A stretch of 64,000 nucleotides of DNA from the NCBI GenBank assembly GCA_019104865.1, contig JAHRWZ010000064.1, positions 1 to 64,000 of the forward strand, written 5' to 3'. The position numbers and the translations under genes were made by a program. Numbering within the stretch: position 1 is the stretch's first letter; every line of letters begins with the position of its first letter. Positions 19,604 through 28,622 of this stretch are shown here, one piece after another. The notes under the pieces are model-generated. The model was not told the DNA's origin. It worked only from the letters and a program-made list of their open reading frames with translations, and made no database searches. The stretch is from Castellaniella sp. (GTDB taxonomy: Bacteria; Pseudomonadota; Gammaproteobacteria; Burkholderiales; Burkholderiaceae_B).

Positions 19604-21523
19604 ATGTCCGACCAGAACCAAGATAAACCCGCCCTGAGCCGTAGAGGCTTTCTCGGCACCGCCGCGCTGACCGGGGCGGCTGCCGTGGGCGTCACCCACC
19701 TGGGCGCCGCCACGGCCAAAGACAAGGATGACAAGAAAAAGGAAAAGGGCCACCAGAGCACCGAAGTCCCTCCGGGCGAACTGGACGAATACTATGCCTT
19801 CAACTCGGGCGGCCAGTCGGGCGAGGTCCGTATCCTGGGCGTGCCGTCCATGCGCGAACTCATGCGCATTCCGGTATTCAACATGTGCAGCGCCACGGGC
19901 TGGGGCCGTACCAACGAAAGCCGCAAGATCCTGAACGAGCATCTCACGCCCGAGACGCGCAAGTTCTCCGAGTCGATCGGCGGCGTGCTGCCCAACGGCG
20001 ACCTGCACCACCCCCACATGTCGTTTACCGACAATACCTACGACGGGCGCTACATCTTCGTCAACGACAAGGCCAACACTCGCGTCGCCCGCATCCGCTG
20101 CGACGTGATGAAGACCGACAAGGTCATCGAGATCCCCAACGCCGACGGCATCCACGGTCTGCGCCCCCAGCGCTATCCGAAAACCGGCTACGTGTTCTGC
20201 AACGGCGAACACATCGTCCCGCTGCCCAACGACGGCAAAGTCATGGATGACCCGAAGAAGAACTACTGGGCCATCTATACCGCCGTCGACGGCGAGACCA
20301 TGAAGATCGCCTGGCAAGTGCTGGTGGACGGCAACCTCGACAATGGCGACGCCGACTATCAAGGCAAATATTCCTTCGCCACCTGCTACAACTCGGAAAA
20401 GGGTCTGACCGTTACGGAAATGTCCTCCGCCGAACAGGACTGGGCCGTCGTGTTTAACCTCAAGCTGATCGAAGAAGCGGTCAAGAAGGGCGACTACAAG
20501 GAAATGAACGGCGTTCCTGTCATCGACGGGCGCCACGGTTCCAAATACACGCGCTACATCCCGGTGCCGAACTCGCCACACGGCTGCAATGCCGCGCCCG
20601 ATGGCATCCATGTGGTGTTCAACGGCAAGCTCTCGCCGACCATCACGATGATCGACGTGCGCAAGCTGGACGACCTGTTCGCCGGCAAGATCAAGGAACG
20701 CGACGTGGTGGTCGCCGAGCCGCAACTGGGCCTGGGACCCCTGCACACGGCGTTTGACGGCCGCGGTAACGCCTACACGACCTTGTTCATCGACAGCCAG
20801 ATCGTGAAATGGGATATCGAAAAAGCCAAGCGCGCCTATCAAGGTGAAAAGGTCGATCCCATCATCCAGAAGCTGGACGTGCAATACCAGCCCGGCCACA
20901 ACCACACGACCATGGGCGAGACCAAGGAAGCCGACGGCAAGTGGCTGGTGTCGCTGAACAAGTTCTCCAAGGACCGCTTCCTGAACACCGGGCCGCTCAA
21001 GCCGGAAAACGATCAGCTGATCGACATTTCGGGCGACGAGATGCGGCTGGCGCATGACGGCCCCAGCTTCGCCGAGCCGCACGACATGCTGCTGGTGCAT
21101 CGCTCGAAGGTCCACCCCAAGCAGATCTGGGACCGCAACGATCCGATGTGGGAAGATGCCCGCCAATGGGCCAAGAAGGACGGCGTCACGCTGGAATCGG
21201 CTTCCAACGTCATCCGCGACGGCAACAAGGTCCGGGTCTACATGGTCGCCATCGCGCCCGTGTTCAGCCTGTCGCACTTCGAAGTCAACGAAGGTGACGA
21301 GGTCACGGTATTCGTGACCAACATGGAACGCATCGAAGACTTGACGCACGGTTTCACCCTCGGCGGCCACGGCCTTGCCATGGAAATCGGACCTCAGGCC
21401 ACGTCTTCCGTGACGTTCACGGCTTCCCGCCCAGGCGTTCATTGGTACTACTGCCAGTTCTTCTGCCACGCCCTGCATATGGAAATGTCGGGCCAGATGA
21501 ACGTCAAGCCGAAGCAGGCCTGA
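19604..21523 (+). CDS. nosZ: Nitrous-oxide reductase, clade I (Tat-exported)
   Basis: Periplasmic terminal reductase, N2O to N2, 639 residues. The N-terminus has a Tat signal ([18 protein letters not shown]), characteristic of clade I NosZ. CuZ ligands are visible in [37 protein letters not shown] and AEPHDMLL. The C-terminal cupredoxin CuA site is [14 protein letters not shown] together with DLTHGF. A Lys/Asp-rich stretch follows the signal peptide ([10 protein letters not shown]). ATG 19604 is preceded by AGGGAG; the longer frame from 19520 is rejected because it precedes the Tat signal with basic leader. All key ligands seem present, so it should be active. Confidence 0.97.
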   Translation: MSDQNQDKPALSRRGFLGTAALTGAAAVGVTHLGAATAKDKDDKKKEKGHQSTEVPPGELDEYYAFNSGGQSGEVRILGVPSMRELMRIPVFNMCSATGWGRTNESRKILNEHLTPETRKFSESIGGVLPNGDLHHPHMSFTDNTYDGRYIFVNDKANTRVARIRCDVMKTDKVIEIPNADGIHGLRPQRYPKTGYVFCNGEHIVPLPNDGKVMDDPKKNYWAIYTAVDGETMKIAWQVLVDGNLDNGDADYQGKYSFATCYNSEKGLTVTEMSSAEQDWAVVFNLKLIEEAVKKGDYKEMNGVPVIDGRHGSKYTRYIPVPNSPHGCNAAPDGIHVVFNGKLSPTITMIDVRKLDDLFAGKIKERDVVVAEPQLGLGPLHTAFDGRGNAYTTLFIDSQIVKWDIEKAKRAYQGEKVDPIIQKLDVQYQPGHNHTTMGETKEADGKWLVSLNKFSKDRFLNTGPLKPENDQLIDISGDEMRLAHDGPSFAEPHDMLLVHRSKVHPKQIWDRNDPMWEDARQWAKKDGVTLESASNVIRDGNKVRVYMVAIAPVFSLSHFEVNEGDEVTVFVTNMERIEDLTHGFTLGGHGLAMEIGPQATSSVTFTASRPGVHWYYCQFFCHALHMEMSGQMNVKPKQA

Positions 21524-21526
21524 TCC

Positions 21527-22816
21527 ATGTGGCACCCGACCGTGACTCGCCAACTGGCAGCGCTGGCCTCAGGGCTGGCCATCGCCGTCGGTGTCAGCGT
21601 GCCGGCCGGTGCCGCCGTGATCGATGTGCCGGCAGGAACCAACCTGCAGGCCTCGATCGCGGCGGCGGCCGCGGGGGACACCCTGCGCCTGGCCGCCGGC
21701 GATTACGTCGGCGACCTGCGCATCGACAAGCCACTGACTTTGATCGGCCCGGCGGACCGCGGCGCGCACATTCTGGGGACTCGCAAGGGCCGCACGATCT
21801 GGGTCCAGGCCCAGGACGTCACCCTTCAGCACCTGACCATCCAGCATTCCGGCCTGAGCCTGTCGGACATGGACGCGGGCGTCTTTCTGGACAAAACCGC
21901 CACCGGTGCCCAGATCCTATCCAACGACATCATCGACAATTCCGTGGGTGTCTATCTGTGGGGCGTCCGCGATGCCCGGGTGGAGCACAACCGTATCGTC
22001 GGCAACACGGGGCTGCGCGTCAACGAACGCGGCAACGGCATCACCGTCTGGAATGCGCCGGGATCCAAGGTCCTGAACAACGACATCTCCGAAGGCCGGG
22101 ACGGGATCTTCTCGAACAACAGCCGCGAAAATGTATTCAGCGGCAATGTCTTCCACCATCTTCGCTATGCCGTGCACTACATGTACACCAACGACAGCGA
22201 AGTCAGCGACAATGTGTCGCTGGGCAACGAGATCGGCTATGCAATCATGTTTTCGCGGCGCCTGACCGTGCGCGACAACATTGCCCTCGACAGCCAGTTC
22301 CAGGGCCTGATGCTCAACGCGACAGACGACTCGGCCATTACCGGCAACGTCATGAACCGGGCCGAGAAATGCGTCTTCGTCTACAACTCGAATTTCAATA
22401 CGCTGGCCGACAATCACTTTCAGGGCTGTCAGATCGGCGTCCACTACACCGGGTCGGAAGGCAACAAGATCTACGGCAACGCATTCGTCAACAACCAGAA
22501 CCAGGTCAAATACGTCGGCACCCGTTTTATCGAGTGGTCGGACAAGGGACGCGGCAACTACTGGTCGGATATGGCAGCCTTCGATCTGGATGGCGACGGC
22601 ATCGCCGATACCGCCTACCGACCCAATGGCCTGATCGATCAGGTCATCTGGCGCGCACCCAACGCACGCCTGCTGCTCAACAGCCCCGCCGTGACCATCG
22701 TACGCTGGGCCCAATCCCAATTTCCCGCCATCCTGCCGGGTGGTGTGATCGACAGCACCCCTCTGATGGTCGCTCCGGTGACCCCCACCTGGGAAAAATC
22801 CAAGGCATTGCCATGA
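21527..22816 (+). CDS. nosD: NosD, periplasmic Cu-site assembly protein
   Basis: Right-handed beta-helix protein (CASH/PbH1 repeats), 429 residues, with a signal peptide (LAALASGLAIAVGVSVPAGA). Successive repeat rungs such as NDIIDNSVGVYLWGV, NRIVGNTGLRV and NDISEGRDGIFSNNS are evident. NosD works with the NosFY ABC transporter in building the CuZ sulfide-bridged cluster of NosZ. It starts 3 bp after nosZ stops and its last four bases overlap nosF. Confidence 0.95.
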   Translation: MWHPTVTRQLAALASGLAIAVGVSVPAGAAVIDVPAGTNLQASIAAAAAGDTLRLAAGDYVGDLRIDKPLTLIGPADRGAHILGTRKGRTIWVQAQDVTLQHLTIQHSGLSLSDMDAGVFLDKTATGAQILSNDIIDNSVGVYLWGVRDARVEHNRIVGNTGLRVNERGNGITVWNAPGSKVLNNDISEGRDGIFSNNSRENVFSGNVFHHLRYAVHYMYTNDSEVSDNVSLGNEIGYAIMFSRRLTVRDNIALDSQFQGLMLNATDDSAITGNVMNRAEKCVFVYNSNFNTLADNHFQGCQIGVHYTGSEGNKIYGNAFVNNQNQVKYVGTRFIEWSDKGRGNYWSDMAAFDLDGDGIADTAYRPNGLIDQVIWRAPNARLLLNSPAVTIVRWAQSQFPAILPGGVIDSTPLMVAPVTPTWEKSKALP

Positions 22817-23715
22817 CAGTCACAGGCTCTCCGATCGATCTGCGATCCATCACCAAACGCTACGCCACCCTGCGCGCTGTCGATAACGTCAGTCTATCGA
22901 TCGAACCGGGCGAATGCGTCATCCTGGCCGGCCACAACGGGGCGGGCAAGAGCACGCTGATCAAGCTGATCCTGGGGCTGATCCGCCCCGAATCCGGCTC
23001 GGTGCGCGTACTGGGCGATGTGCCCGGCACCGAGGCATCGACGCGCAGCCGCCGCCAGATCGGCTATCTGCCCGAAACGGTCGCATTGCATCCTTCCCTG
23101 ACAGGCGTCGAAACGCTGGCCTTCTACGCGCGCCTGAAAGGCCTGTCGACGGCAGGCAACCCCGCGTTGCTGTCTCGCGTCGGCATCGCCGATGCGGCCA
23201 AGCGACGCGTGGGCGGCTATTCAAAAGGCATGCGTCAACGCCTGGCCTTGGCACAGGCGCTATTGGGCCATCCACGGGTATTGTTGCTCGATGAGCCCAC
23301 CAGCGGCCTGGATCCCGCGTCGCGCCTGTTGTTCTACTCCATCGTGGGTGAATTGCGGGCCGCAGGAGCGGCTATCCTGCTATCCACTCACGCATTGGCC
23401 GAACTGGAAGGGCTGGCTGACCGCGTCATCGTCATGCGCAAGGGTCGCAAGATCGCGGACGGCAGTCTGAGCGAATTGCGTCGCGATGCCGATCTGCCCG
23501 TGCGCATCCGGCTGACCCTGGATACGGACCCCGTCCACATTCCCGACGGCTGGCGGCACAGCGGGGCACGCCGCATCGAGATCAGCTGCCCTCAGGCCCA
23601 GAAGCTGCGGCAGCTGCATCTGGCCCAAACCATCCCAAACGTCAGCGACATCGAACTGGAACATCCCGGCCTCGATGAAATGTATGCGCAGTTTCTGCGC
23701 CGGGAGGACGCATGA
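22813..23715 (+). CDS. nosF: NosF, ABC transporter ATP-binding subunit
   Basis: ATPase of the NosDFY complex, 300 residues. Walker A AGHNGAGKST, Q-loop in RQIGYLPETVALHP, signature GYSKGMRQRLALA, Walker B VLLLDEPTSGLD and the switch histidine in STHAL are all intact. A C-terminal extension of about 80 residues follows the ABC core. It overlaps nosD (ATGA) and nosY by 4 bases each, consistent with strict co-translation. A longer frame reaching back into nosZ is an artefact. Confidence 0.96.
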   Translation: MTVTGSPIDLRSITKRYATLRAVDNVSLSIEPGECVILAGHNGAGKSTLIKLILGLIRPESGSVRVLGDVPGTEASTRSRRQIGYLPETVALHPSLTGVETLAFYARLKGLSTAGNPALLSRVGIADAAKRRVGGYSKGMRQRLALAQALLGHPRVLLLDEPTSGLDPASRLLFYSIVGELRAAGAAILLSTHALAELEGLADRVIVMRKGRKIADGSLSELRRDADLPVRIRLTLDTDPVHIPDGWRHSGARRIEISCPQAQKLRQLHLAQTIPNVSDIELEHPGLDEMYAQFLRREDA

Positions 23716-24542
23716 ATCCGACCTTGATCCTGATCCAGAAGGAAATCCGCGACGGCCTGCGCAACCGCTGGGTGCTGGCGGTCACGATCCTGCTCGCCAT
23801 GCTGGCGCTGTCCCTGGGATTCCTGGGCAGCGGCCCCACCGGCACTGTCAAAGTCGATCCCCTGACCGTCACCGTCGTCAGCCTCTCGAGCCTGTCCATT
23901 TTTCTGGTGCCGCTGATTGCAATGCTGCTGTCCTACGACGCCATCGTCGGTGAAATCGATCGCGGGACGATGGCGCTGCTGCTGAGCTACCCGGTGGCCC
24001 GCCGCCAAGTCATGCTGGGCAAGTTCTGCGGCCATCTGGCCATCCTGTCGATCGCCACGATCGCGGGCTACGGCATCGCGGGGGTCACCCTGCAGCTGGC
24101 GCATGGCGGGCTCGACTTTTCGGCCTGGGCGCCGTTTGCCCTGCTGATCGCCGCCAGCATCCTGTTGGGAGCCAGCTTCCTGTCGCTGGGCTACCTGATC
24201 AGCGCTCTGGTGCAGGAACGGGCCACCGCGGCAGGCATCGCAATCGGGGTCTGGCTGTTCCTGGTCGTCATTTACGACATGGTGCTGCTGGGCGTGCTGG
24301 TCGTCGATCAGGGACGCTCCATCACCGCACCGCTGCTGAACACCATCCTGTTGTTCAACCCGACCGACGTGTATCGGCTGCTGAACCTGACCGGCCACGA
24401 GAACATCGCCATGTTCGCCGGCATGGCGGGCCTCAGCGACCAGGCCACACTATCGACCGGGACCCTGCTGCTGGCCCAGGTTCTGTGGATCGCCGTCCCC
24501 TTCGGCCTGGCCTCGGCTGCCTTCAACCGGAGGGCGCTATGA
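23712..24542 (+). CDS. nosY: NosY, ABC transporter permease
   Basis: Permease of the NosDFY transporter, 276 residues with six predicted membrane helices (for example WVLAVTILLAMLALSLGFLG and SIFLVPLIAMLLSYDAIVGE). The region IDRGTMALLLSYPVARRQVMLGKF is typical of ABC-2-type permeases including NosY. It supplies the membrane path for CuZ maturation, thought to concern sulfur supply. Overlaps both neighbours by 4 nt. Confidence 0.95.
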   Translation: MNPTLILIQKEIRDGLRNRWVLAVTILLAMLALSLGFLGSGPTGTVKVDPLTVTVVSLSSLSIFLVPLIAMLLSYDAIVGEIDRGTMALLLSYPVARRQVMLGKFCGHLAILSIATIAGYGIAGVTLQLAHGGLDFSAWAPFALLIAASILLGASFLSLGYLISALVQERATAAGIAIGVWLFLVVIYDMVLLGVLVVDQGRSITAPLLNTILLFNPTDVYRLLNLTGHENIAMFAGMAGLSDQATLSTGTLLLAQVLWIAVPFGLASAAFNRRAL

Positions 24543-25087
24543 ACGGCTTTCCCCTGACACTCCGCGTCCCATTGGCCTGCCTGGCGCTGGGCCTGTCCCT
24601 GGCGCTGACCGGCTGCGGCGGCAAGTCGGACGCGTCCACGCCGCCCCCCACGCCGGCAGCCATGACCGACCAGTCGATCGGACATTACTGCGGCATGAAC
24701 CTGAACGAACACGTCGGCCCGAAGGGCCAGATCCTGCTGCGCGACGACCCCCGGCCGGTCTGGTTCTCGACGATCCGCGAGGTCTTTGCCTATACATTGC
24801 TGCCCGAGGAGCCCAAGGCCATCCTGGCCATCTATGTGCAGGACATGGGCCGCGCCGGACCCGACGGCAACCCGCCGGCCGACGCCTGGATCGACGCCCA
24901 TCAGGCCCATTACGTCATTCACGGCGACGCCATCGGCGGCATGGGGGCGCCCGACGCGCTCCCGTTTGCCCGGATGGATGACGCCCGCCGGTTTGCCGCG
25001 CAACACGGCGGCCAGGTCGTCGATTTTCAGGGCATGCCCGAGGACTATGTCCTGCGGTATGTCGAACCATCCTCTCCACGCGGATAA
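24539..25087 (+). CDS. nosL: NosL, copper chaperone lipoprotein
   Basis: Outer-face lipoprotein of 182 residues with a lipobox (LALTGC, lipidated Cys about 23) followed by a Pro/Ala linker. The CGM motif (HYCGMNL) is the Cu(I)-binding site used to deliver copper to NosZ. The body (PVWFSTIREVFAYTLLPEE, YVIHGDAIGGMGAPDALPF) is the NosL/MerB-like fold. Start ATG 24539 overlaps nosY by 4 nt and gives a proper signal peptide; the in-frame start at 24485 is rejected. Confidence 0.95.
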   Translation: MNGFPLTLRVPLACLALGLSLALTGCGGKSDASTPPPTPAAMTDQSIGHYCGMNLNEHVGPKGQILLRDDPRPVWFSTIREVFAYTLLPEEPKAILAIYVQDMGRAGPDGNPPADAWIDAHQAHYVIHGDAIGGMGAPDALPFARMDDARRFAAQHGGQVVDFQGMPEDYVLRYVEPSSPRG

Positions 25088-26112
25088 TGCACCAGCTGGA
25101 ACCCATCATGAATACCTCCTTGCTTCCCAGGCGCCGGTTTCTCGGCATCGTCGCTACCAGTGCGGCACTGCTGGGGTCCACACCGCTGTGGGCCGCCCTC
25201 AAACAACAAGATGCACTGCCGGATCCCGTCATCTGGCGCGGTGTGGCCCTAGGCGCGGACGCCCAGCTGCAGCTGCTGCACCCCGACCGCAAGCACGCCG
25301 AGGCACTCGTGCAGATGGCTGTGGCCGAGGTCCATCGGCTGGAGAAGATCTTCAGTCTGTATCAGGAAGACAGCGCGCTGGTCCTGCTGAACCGCGACGG
25401 ACGGCTCGATGCGCCACCACCCGACCTGTCGCGCCTGCTCAGCCAATCAGTGGGCTTTGCCGAAGCCACCAATGGGATGTTCGATCCGACGGTCCAGGTG
25501 CTGTGGGATCTGTACGCACAAAGTGTGAGCCAGGGCACGCCGCTGCCGCCGGCACCCGCAAAGCTCCATGCTGTGCTGCAACGCGTCGACTATCGCGCCA
25601 TCCGCCTCGAAGAGGACCGGATCACGCTGGATCGCCCGGGAATGGCCTTGACACTGAACGGTATTGCTCAGGGGTACATCACGGACCGGGTCACGGACCT
25701 GCTGCGCAGCAACGGCCTGGAGCACGCCATCGTCGATATGGGCGAGATCCGCGCGATCGGGCAACGGTCGCCCGGCCACCCGTGGCACGCGGGAATCGCC
25801 GATCCGGCGCATCCGGACCAATCCCTGGATACCGTCGATCTGCGAAACCAGGCACTGTCAACCTCCGGCGGCTATGGCACTCCCTTCGACCCTGCCGGCC
25901 ACTATACGCACTTGTTCGACCCGCATACGGGTCAGGCCACGCCGGTCTGGCGTAGCGTCACGGTACGCGCCGCCGACGCGACAACCGCCGATGCACTGTC
26001 CACCGCCCTGTCTCAGATGCCGGAATCCGCAATCCGTGGTATTATTTCGCGCTTTCCAGTTCAGGCATGGTTGTTGCCCCCGGATTCCGGGACACTGATC
26101 TACCTGGGGTGA
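25087..26112 (+). CDS. nosX: NosX, ApbE-type FMN transferase
   Basis: Periplasmic FAD:protein FMN transferase (ApbE family) that flavinylates NosR. A Tat-type signal (PRRRFLGIVATSAALLGS) leads into an ApbE domain with TFxP-like EATNGMFDPTVQVLWDLY, LTLNGIAQGYITDRVTDLL, the IVDMGEIRAIG glycine segment and the Mg site DATTADALSTAL. The ATG at 25087 overlaps the nosL stop by one base (TAATG); a second ATG at 25108 gives a shorter signal and is equally usable. Last gene of the nos operon; a tRNA promoter begins 29 bp beyond. Confidence 0.93.
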   Translation: MHQLEPIMNTSLLPRRRFLGIVATSAALLGSTPLWAALKQQDALPDPVIWRGVALGADAQLQLLHPDRKHAEALVQMAVAEVHRLEKIFSLYQEDSALVLLNRDGRLDAPPPDLSRLLSQSVGFAEATNGMFDPTVQVLWDLYAQSVSQGTPLPPAPAKLHAVLQRVDYRAIRLEEDRITLDRPGMALTLNGIAQGYITDRVTDLLRSNGLEHAIVDMGEIRAIGQRSPGHPWHAGIADPAHPDQSLDTVDLRNQALSTSGGYGTPFDPAGHYTHLFDPHTGQATPVWRSVTVRAADATTADALSTALSQMPESAIRGIISRFPVQAWLLPPDSGTLIYLG

Positions 26113-26140
26113 TTGAAAAACTCGCTGGAAAAAGCGTGAT

Positions 26141-26169
26141 GTGACAAGCCAGAAAAAGCATGTTATATT
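26141..26169 (+). promoter_or_regulatory. Sigma-70 promoter of tRNA-Arg
   Basis: GTGACA (26141-26146) and TATATT (26164-26169) are separated by exactly 17 bp. The predicted start is about 6 nt before the tRNA. Strong consensus in AT-richer local sequence. Confidence 0.75.
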
Positions 26170-26181
26170 TACGCCTCTTTA

Positions 26182-26258
26182 GCGGCTGTAGCTCAGTTGG
26201 ATAGAGTACTTGGCTACGAACCAAGGGGTCGTGGGTTCGAATCCTGCCAGCCGCACCA
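26182..26258 (+). tRNA. tRNA-Arg (ACG)
   Basis: A 77-nt cloverleaf: acceptor GCGGCTG/CAGCCGC, D-arm GCTCAGTTGGATAGAGT, anticodon stem CTTGG/CCAAG with loop CTACGAA (anticodon ACG), T-loop GGTTCGAATCC, discriminator A and encoded CCA. The A34 wobble base is expected to become inosine, reading CGU/CGC/CGA. Confidence 0.97.
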
Positions 26259-26286
26259 GAATTGCCCTGTTGTCTCAACAGGTTAG

Positions 26287-26320
26287 AAACCGCCTAGGGT
26301 CCAACGCCTAGGCGGTTTTT
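26287..26320 (+). terminator. Terminator after tRNA-Arg
   Basis: AACCGCCTAGG (26288-26298) pairs with CCTAGGCGGTT (26307-26317), flanked by A and followed by TTTTT. The region up to the next gene (26404) holds nothing else recognisable. Confidence 0.88.
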
Positions 26321-26403
26321 CTTTGGCTGGGCGAATTCTGGGTAATCACCGTCGGCTGATGGGGGGGCTCTACCCTACCCCATCAGCGGTGGACGGGCAT
26401 TCC

Positions 26404-27315
26404 TCAGTCCTGCTTCAGCACCTCGGGTTCCGGCGAATCAGTCGGATGAGCCAGCAATTTCTTCAGTTCTGGCGTCATGGGCCAGTTCAGGTTGACATGC
26501 TTGGGCGGAATGGGTTGGGTAAACCATTTGGTATAGAGCGTATCGACCTGACCATCCTTGATCATGGCCTTCACGGCGTCATCGACAGCCGTCTTGAAGC
26601 GCGCATCGTTCTTGGGCTCGATGATGCCGTAGGGCTCGAACGTGTAGGCTTCCTTGCTGATGGACCAGGTCTGGGGATCATGGGAATTTGCCACCAGCCC
26701 CGCCAGCAGGATGCCATCCATGAAGAATGCCGACGCCCGCCCATTGGCCACCGCCAGGAAGGCCTCGGCATGGTCACTGGCCGTGATGATCCGCATGCCC
26801 AGCTGCTTCTGCGCATTGATTTCTGTCAGCCACTTCAGGTTGGTGCTGCCCGACACGGAAATCACTGTCTTCCCCTGAAAATCCCGCAGATGATGCAGAT
26901 TCGATTTCTTCAAGGATGCGAAATGCGTGGCGGACACGAAGGTGGCGGGCGCGAAGCTGACCTGCTTCTGACGCTGGACATTGTTGGTGTCAGGTCCGCA
27001 GGACAGATCGATCGTGCCATTGGCGATCAGGGGAATGCGGGTTGACCCGGTGACAGGGACTTCCTTGACGTGGATGGAGGGCAGGCCCAGATCCTTCCGG
27101 ATGGCATCGGCAATGCCATAGCAGATGTCCATGGTGTAACCGACAGATTTCTGGTGATCGTCCAGATAAGAAAACGGAATCGCGGCATCCCGCGTGCCGA
27201 TGACGATTTCCCCGGTCGACTTGATCCGGTCCAGCCGGCTGACGTCGGCGGCCTGGGTGGAACCGATACCGGCCACTGTCAACGCGGCGGCCAGAACGAG
27301 GGGCAGTGCTTTCAT
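26404..27315 (-). CDS. Periplasmic amino-acid-binding protein, Glu/Asp type (orphan)
   Basis: ABC-transporter substrate-binding protein of the GltI/AatJ branch (family 3 solute-binding), 303 residues with signal peptide KALPLVLAAALTVAGIGSTQA. Typical segments: IKSTGEIVIGTRDAAIPFSYLDD, GYTMDICYGIADAIRKDLG, NGTIDLSCGPDTNN (ligand carboxylate contact region), and VSGSTNLKWLTEI. Good AGGAG upstream. No permease or ATPase gene is adjacent, so it must work with a transporter encoded elsewhere or act as a receptor. Confidence 0.88.
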   Translation of the reverse strand: MKALPLVLAAALTVAGIGSTQAADVSRLDRIKSTGEIVIGTRDAAIPFSYLDDHQKSVGYTMDICYGIADAIRKDLGLPSIHVKEVPVTGSTRIPLIANGTIDLSCGPDTNNVQRQKQVSFAPATFVSATHFASLKKSNLHHLRDFQGKTVISVSGSTNLKWLTEINAQKQLGMRIITASDHAEAFLAVANGRASAFFMDGILLAGLVANSHDPQTWSISKEAYTFEPYGIIEPKNDARFKTAVDDAVKAMIKDGQVDTLYTKWFTQPIPPKHVNLNWPMTPELKKLLAHPTDSPEPEVLKQD

Positions 27316-27520
27316 GAATTCTCCTGCTTTTCAACAAGATCGGCGGCAAACCAGAACATCCAGTGCGCCCATCTCGATGAATCATCAGAATTTTAAGAAA
27401 TATTCTGGTATAGATTAATTCCTTATGGAAATATGCAAATTCTATCGCGATAGGCCCCGTCAGAATGCACGGATCATCTCGGGGATGACGTACCCGGGCG
27501 TCACATTGGCCTTCAGAATC

Positions 27521-27581
27521 AAAGGGCTTACTGACCTCGGTCAATATGACCTCGGTCAGTAAGCCCTTTTTCGTTTTTGGC
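27521..27581 (+). repeat. Long hairpin with nested tandem palindrome, T-rich exit on + strand
   Basis: AAAGGGCTTACTGACC (27521-27536) is perfectly complementary to 27554-27569 and is followed on the + strand by TTTTTCGTTTTT-like sequence, giving an intrinsic-terminator shape. Inside, TGACCTCGGTCA occurs twice (27532-27543 and 27547-27558), each copy itself a TGACC-TC-GGTCA inverted repeat. No + strand gene precedes it within 1.2 kb except the tRNA. The 384-bp gap 27316-27699 contains this structure and an AT-rich patch (about 27395-27450) that may hold promoters; I see no protein gene. Confidence 0.55.
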
Positions 27582-27699
27582 GCGCCTGCCCTATCAAGGC
27601 AGACCGGCACAAACGCAGCCGCCAATCATGGCGCCGCGGTTCCTGGCGTTCAGTGGAGCAGATTCATCGGTTCCGCCGATGACGCCTCGCCCCGTCCCG

Positions 27700-28416
27700 T
27701 CAGGCCACCGCTTTCTCGGGGACCTCCTGTTCCTGGCCAATGCGGTCGAGATATTTCAGGCAGGTCTCGGTCGTCTCGACATCGCCGAACTTGGCGTCGA
27801 TATCGAACAGGTTCCAGAGTACGGCACCCGGCACCCGATCACCAATCGCTTCCTTGACGGCGATCGTGCGAAACCCGTCGGCCAGGCCGTCGCAGATCGT
27901 CTCGCGCACACAAGCCGAGGCGGTCACGCCGGTCACCAGAATCGTATCCACCCCCGCGGCACGCAGGTAACCCGCCAGGTACGTCCCGTGGAACGCGCTG
28001 GCGCGCTTTTTGATCAGGGTCAGTTCGCCCTCGATCGGCGCGATGCGCGAATCAATCGCCCAGATGTCGGGGTTGCCCTGGCTGACGACGTCGATCGGAA
28101 TCTTGTTGTGCCACAGGCCCATGTCGGTGTTCCGGTTGTCGCGGTCGGTGATCTCGTAGCAGGTCGTCACGTGCACCACGGGCAAGTTGTACTTGCGAAA
28201 GCCCTTGAGCAGCGCCTGCATCGACGGAATGATCTGATCATCGACGTGTTCGCAAGTAAAAGGGTTGCCCGGACGCGTCCAGGCATTGGCCAGGTCCACG
28301 CTGATGAGCGCCGGCCGTTTGCCAAAGCCCACGCGGCGCTGAAAACCCCGCGACTGATAACGACGGGTGGCTTCGGCGAAGGCGGCTTCCAGGACTTGTT
28401 CGAGATTGTCGGACAT
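27700..28416 (-). CDS. Isochorismatase-fold amidohydrolase (N-carbamoylsarcosine amidase-like)
   Basis: Cysteine hydrolase, 238 residues, with the catalytic triad visible: Asp in ALISVDLANAW, Lys in LTLIKKRASAF and Cys in VTASACVRETICDG, preceded by the cis-peptide turn GVTA. The overall pattern (NPFTCEHVDDQIIPS, TDMGLWHNKIPID) is closer to N-carbamoylsarcosine/maleamate amidohydrolases than to isochorismatase proper. Substrate is unknown; the adjacent MHS transporter and LysR gene suggest a small carboxylate or amide catabolic unit. Good GGAG Shine-Dalgarno. Confidence 0.82.
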   Translation of the reverse strand: MSDNLEQVLEAAFAEATRRYQSRGFQRRVGFGKRPALISVDLANAWTRPGNPFTCEHVDDQIIPSMQALLKGFRKYNLPVVHVTTCYEITDRDNRNTDMGLWHNKIPIDVVSQGNPDIWAIDSRIAPIEGELTLIKKRASAFHGTYLAGYLRAAGVDTILVTGVTASACVRETICDGLADGFRTIAVKEAIGDRVPGAVLWNLFDIDAKFGDVETTETCLKYLDRIGQEQEVPEKAVA

Positions 28417-28540
28417 GATGTGGCTCCTTTGATGTAGGAAAATATCGTTGGGTCTTGAGCGATCCGCCGCACAACAAAGGGCGGATTCACAAGTTCAGTT
28501 TAGAGAACATCGATTGTTATTTGATATCAATTGAATAATT

Positions 28541-28572
28541 ATTAATGCCATATCATCATCAATCCAATTGAT
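28541..28572 (-). promoter_or_regulatory. LysR-type half-sites upstream of the amidohydrolase gene
   Basis: On the minus strand ATTGAT-N11-ATTAAT includes ATGGCATTAAT (28551-28541). The identical 11-mer occurs at 30188-30198 in the LysR/transporter intergenic region. A further ATCAATTG/CAATTGAT pair (28526-28533 and 28565-28572) overlaps it. The AT-rich 28495-28575 stretch probably contains the promoter of the amidohydrolase. Confidence 0.5.
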
Positions 28573-28622
28573 CCATCCCTGCTTCCAGGGCGCTGTCGCG
28601 CCCACTCGATGGCGTCTTCGGC

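Noticed and set aside
19478-21553. 691-codon minus-strand frame opposite nosZ
   Set aside because: Shadow of nosZ; D/H/V-rich translation typical of reverse-complement GC-rich coding DNA.
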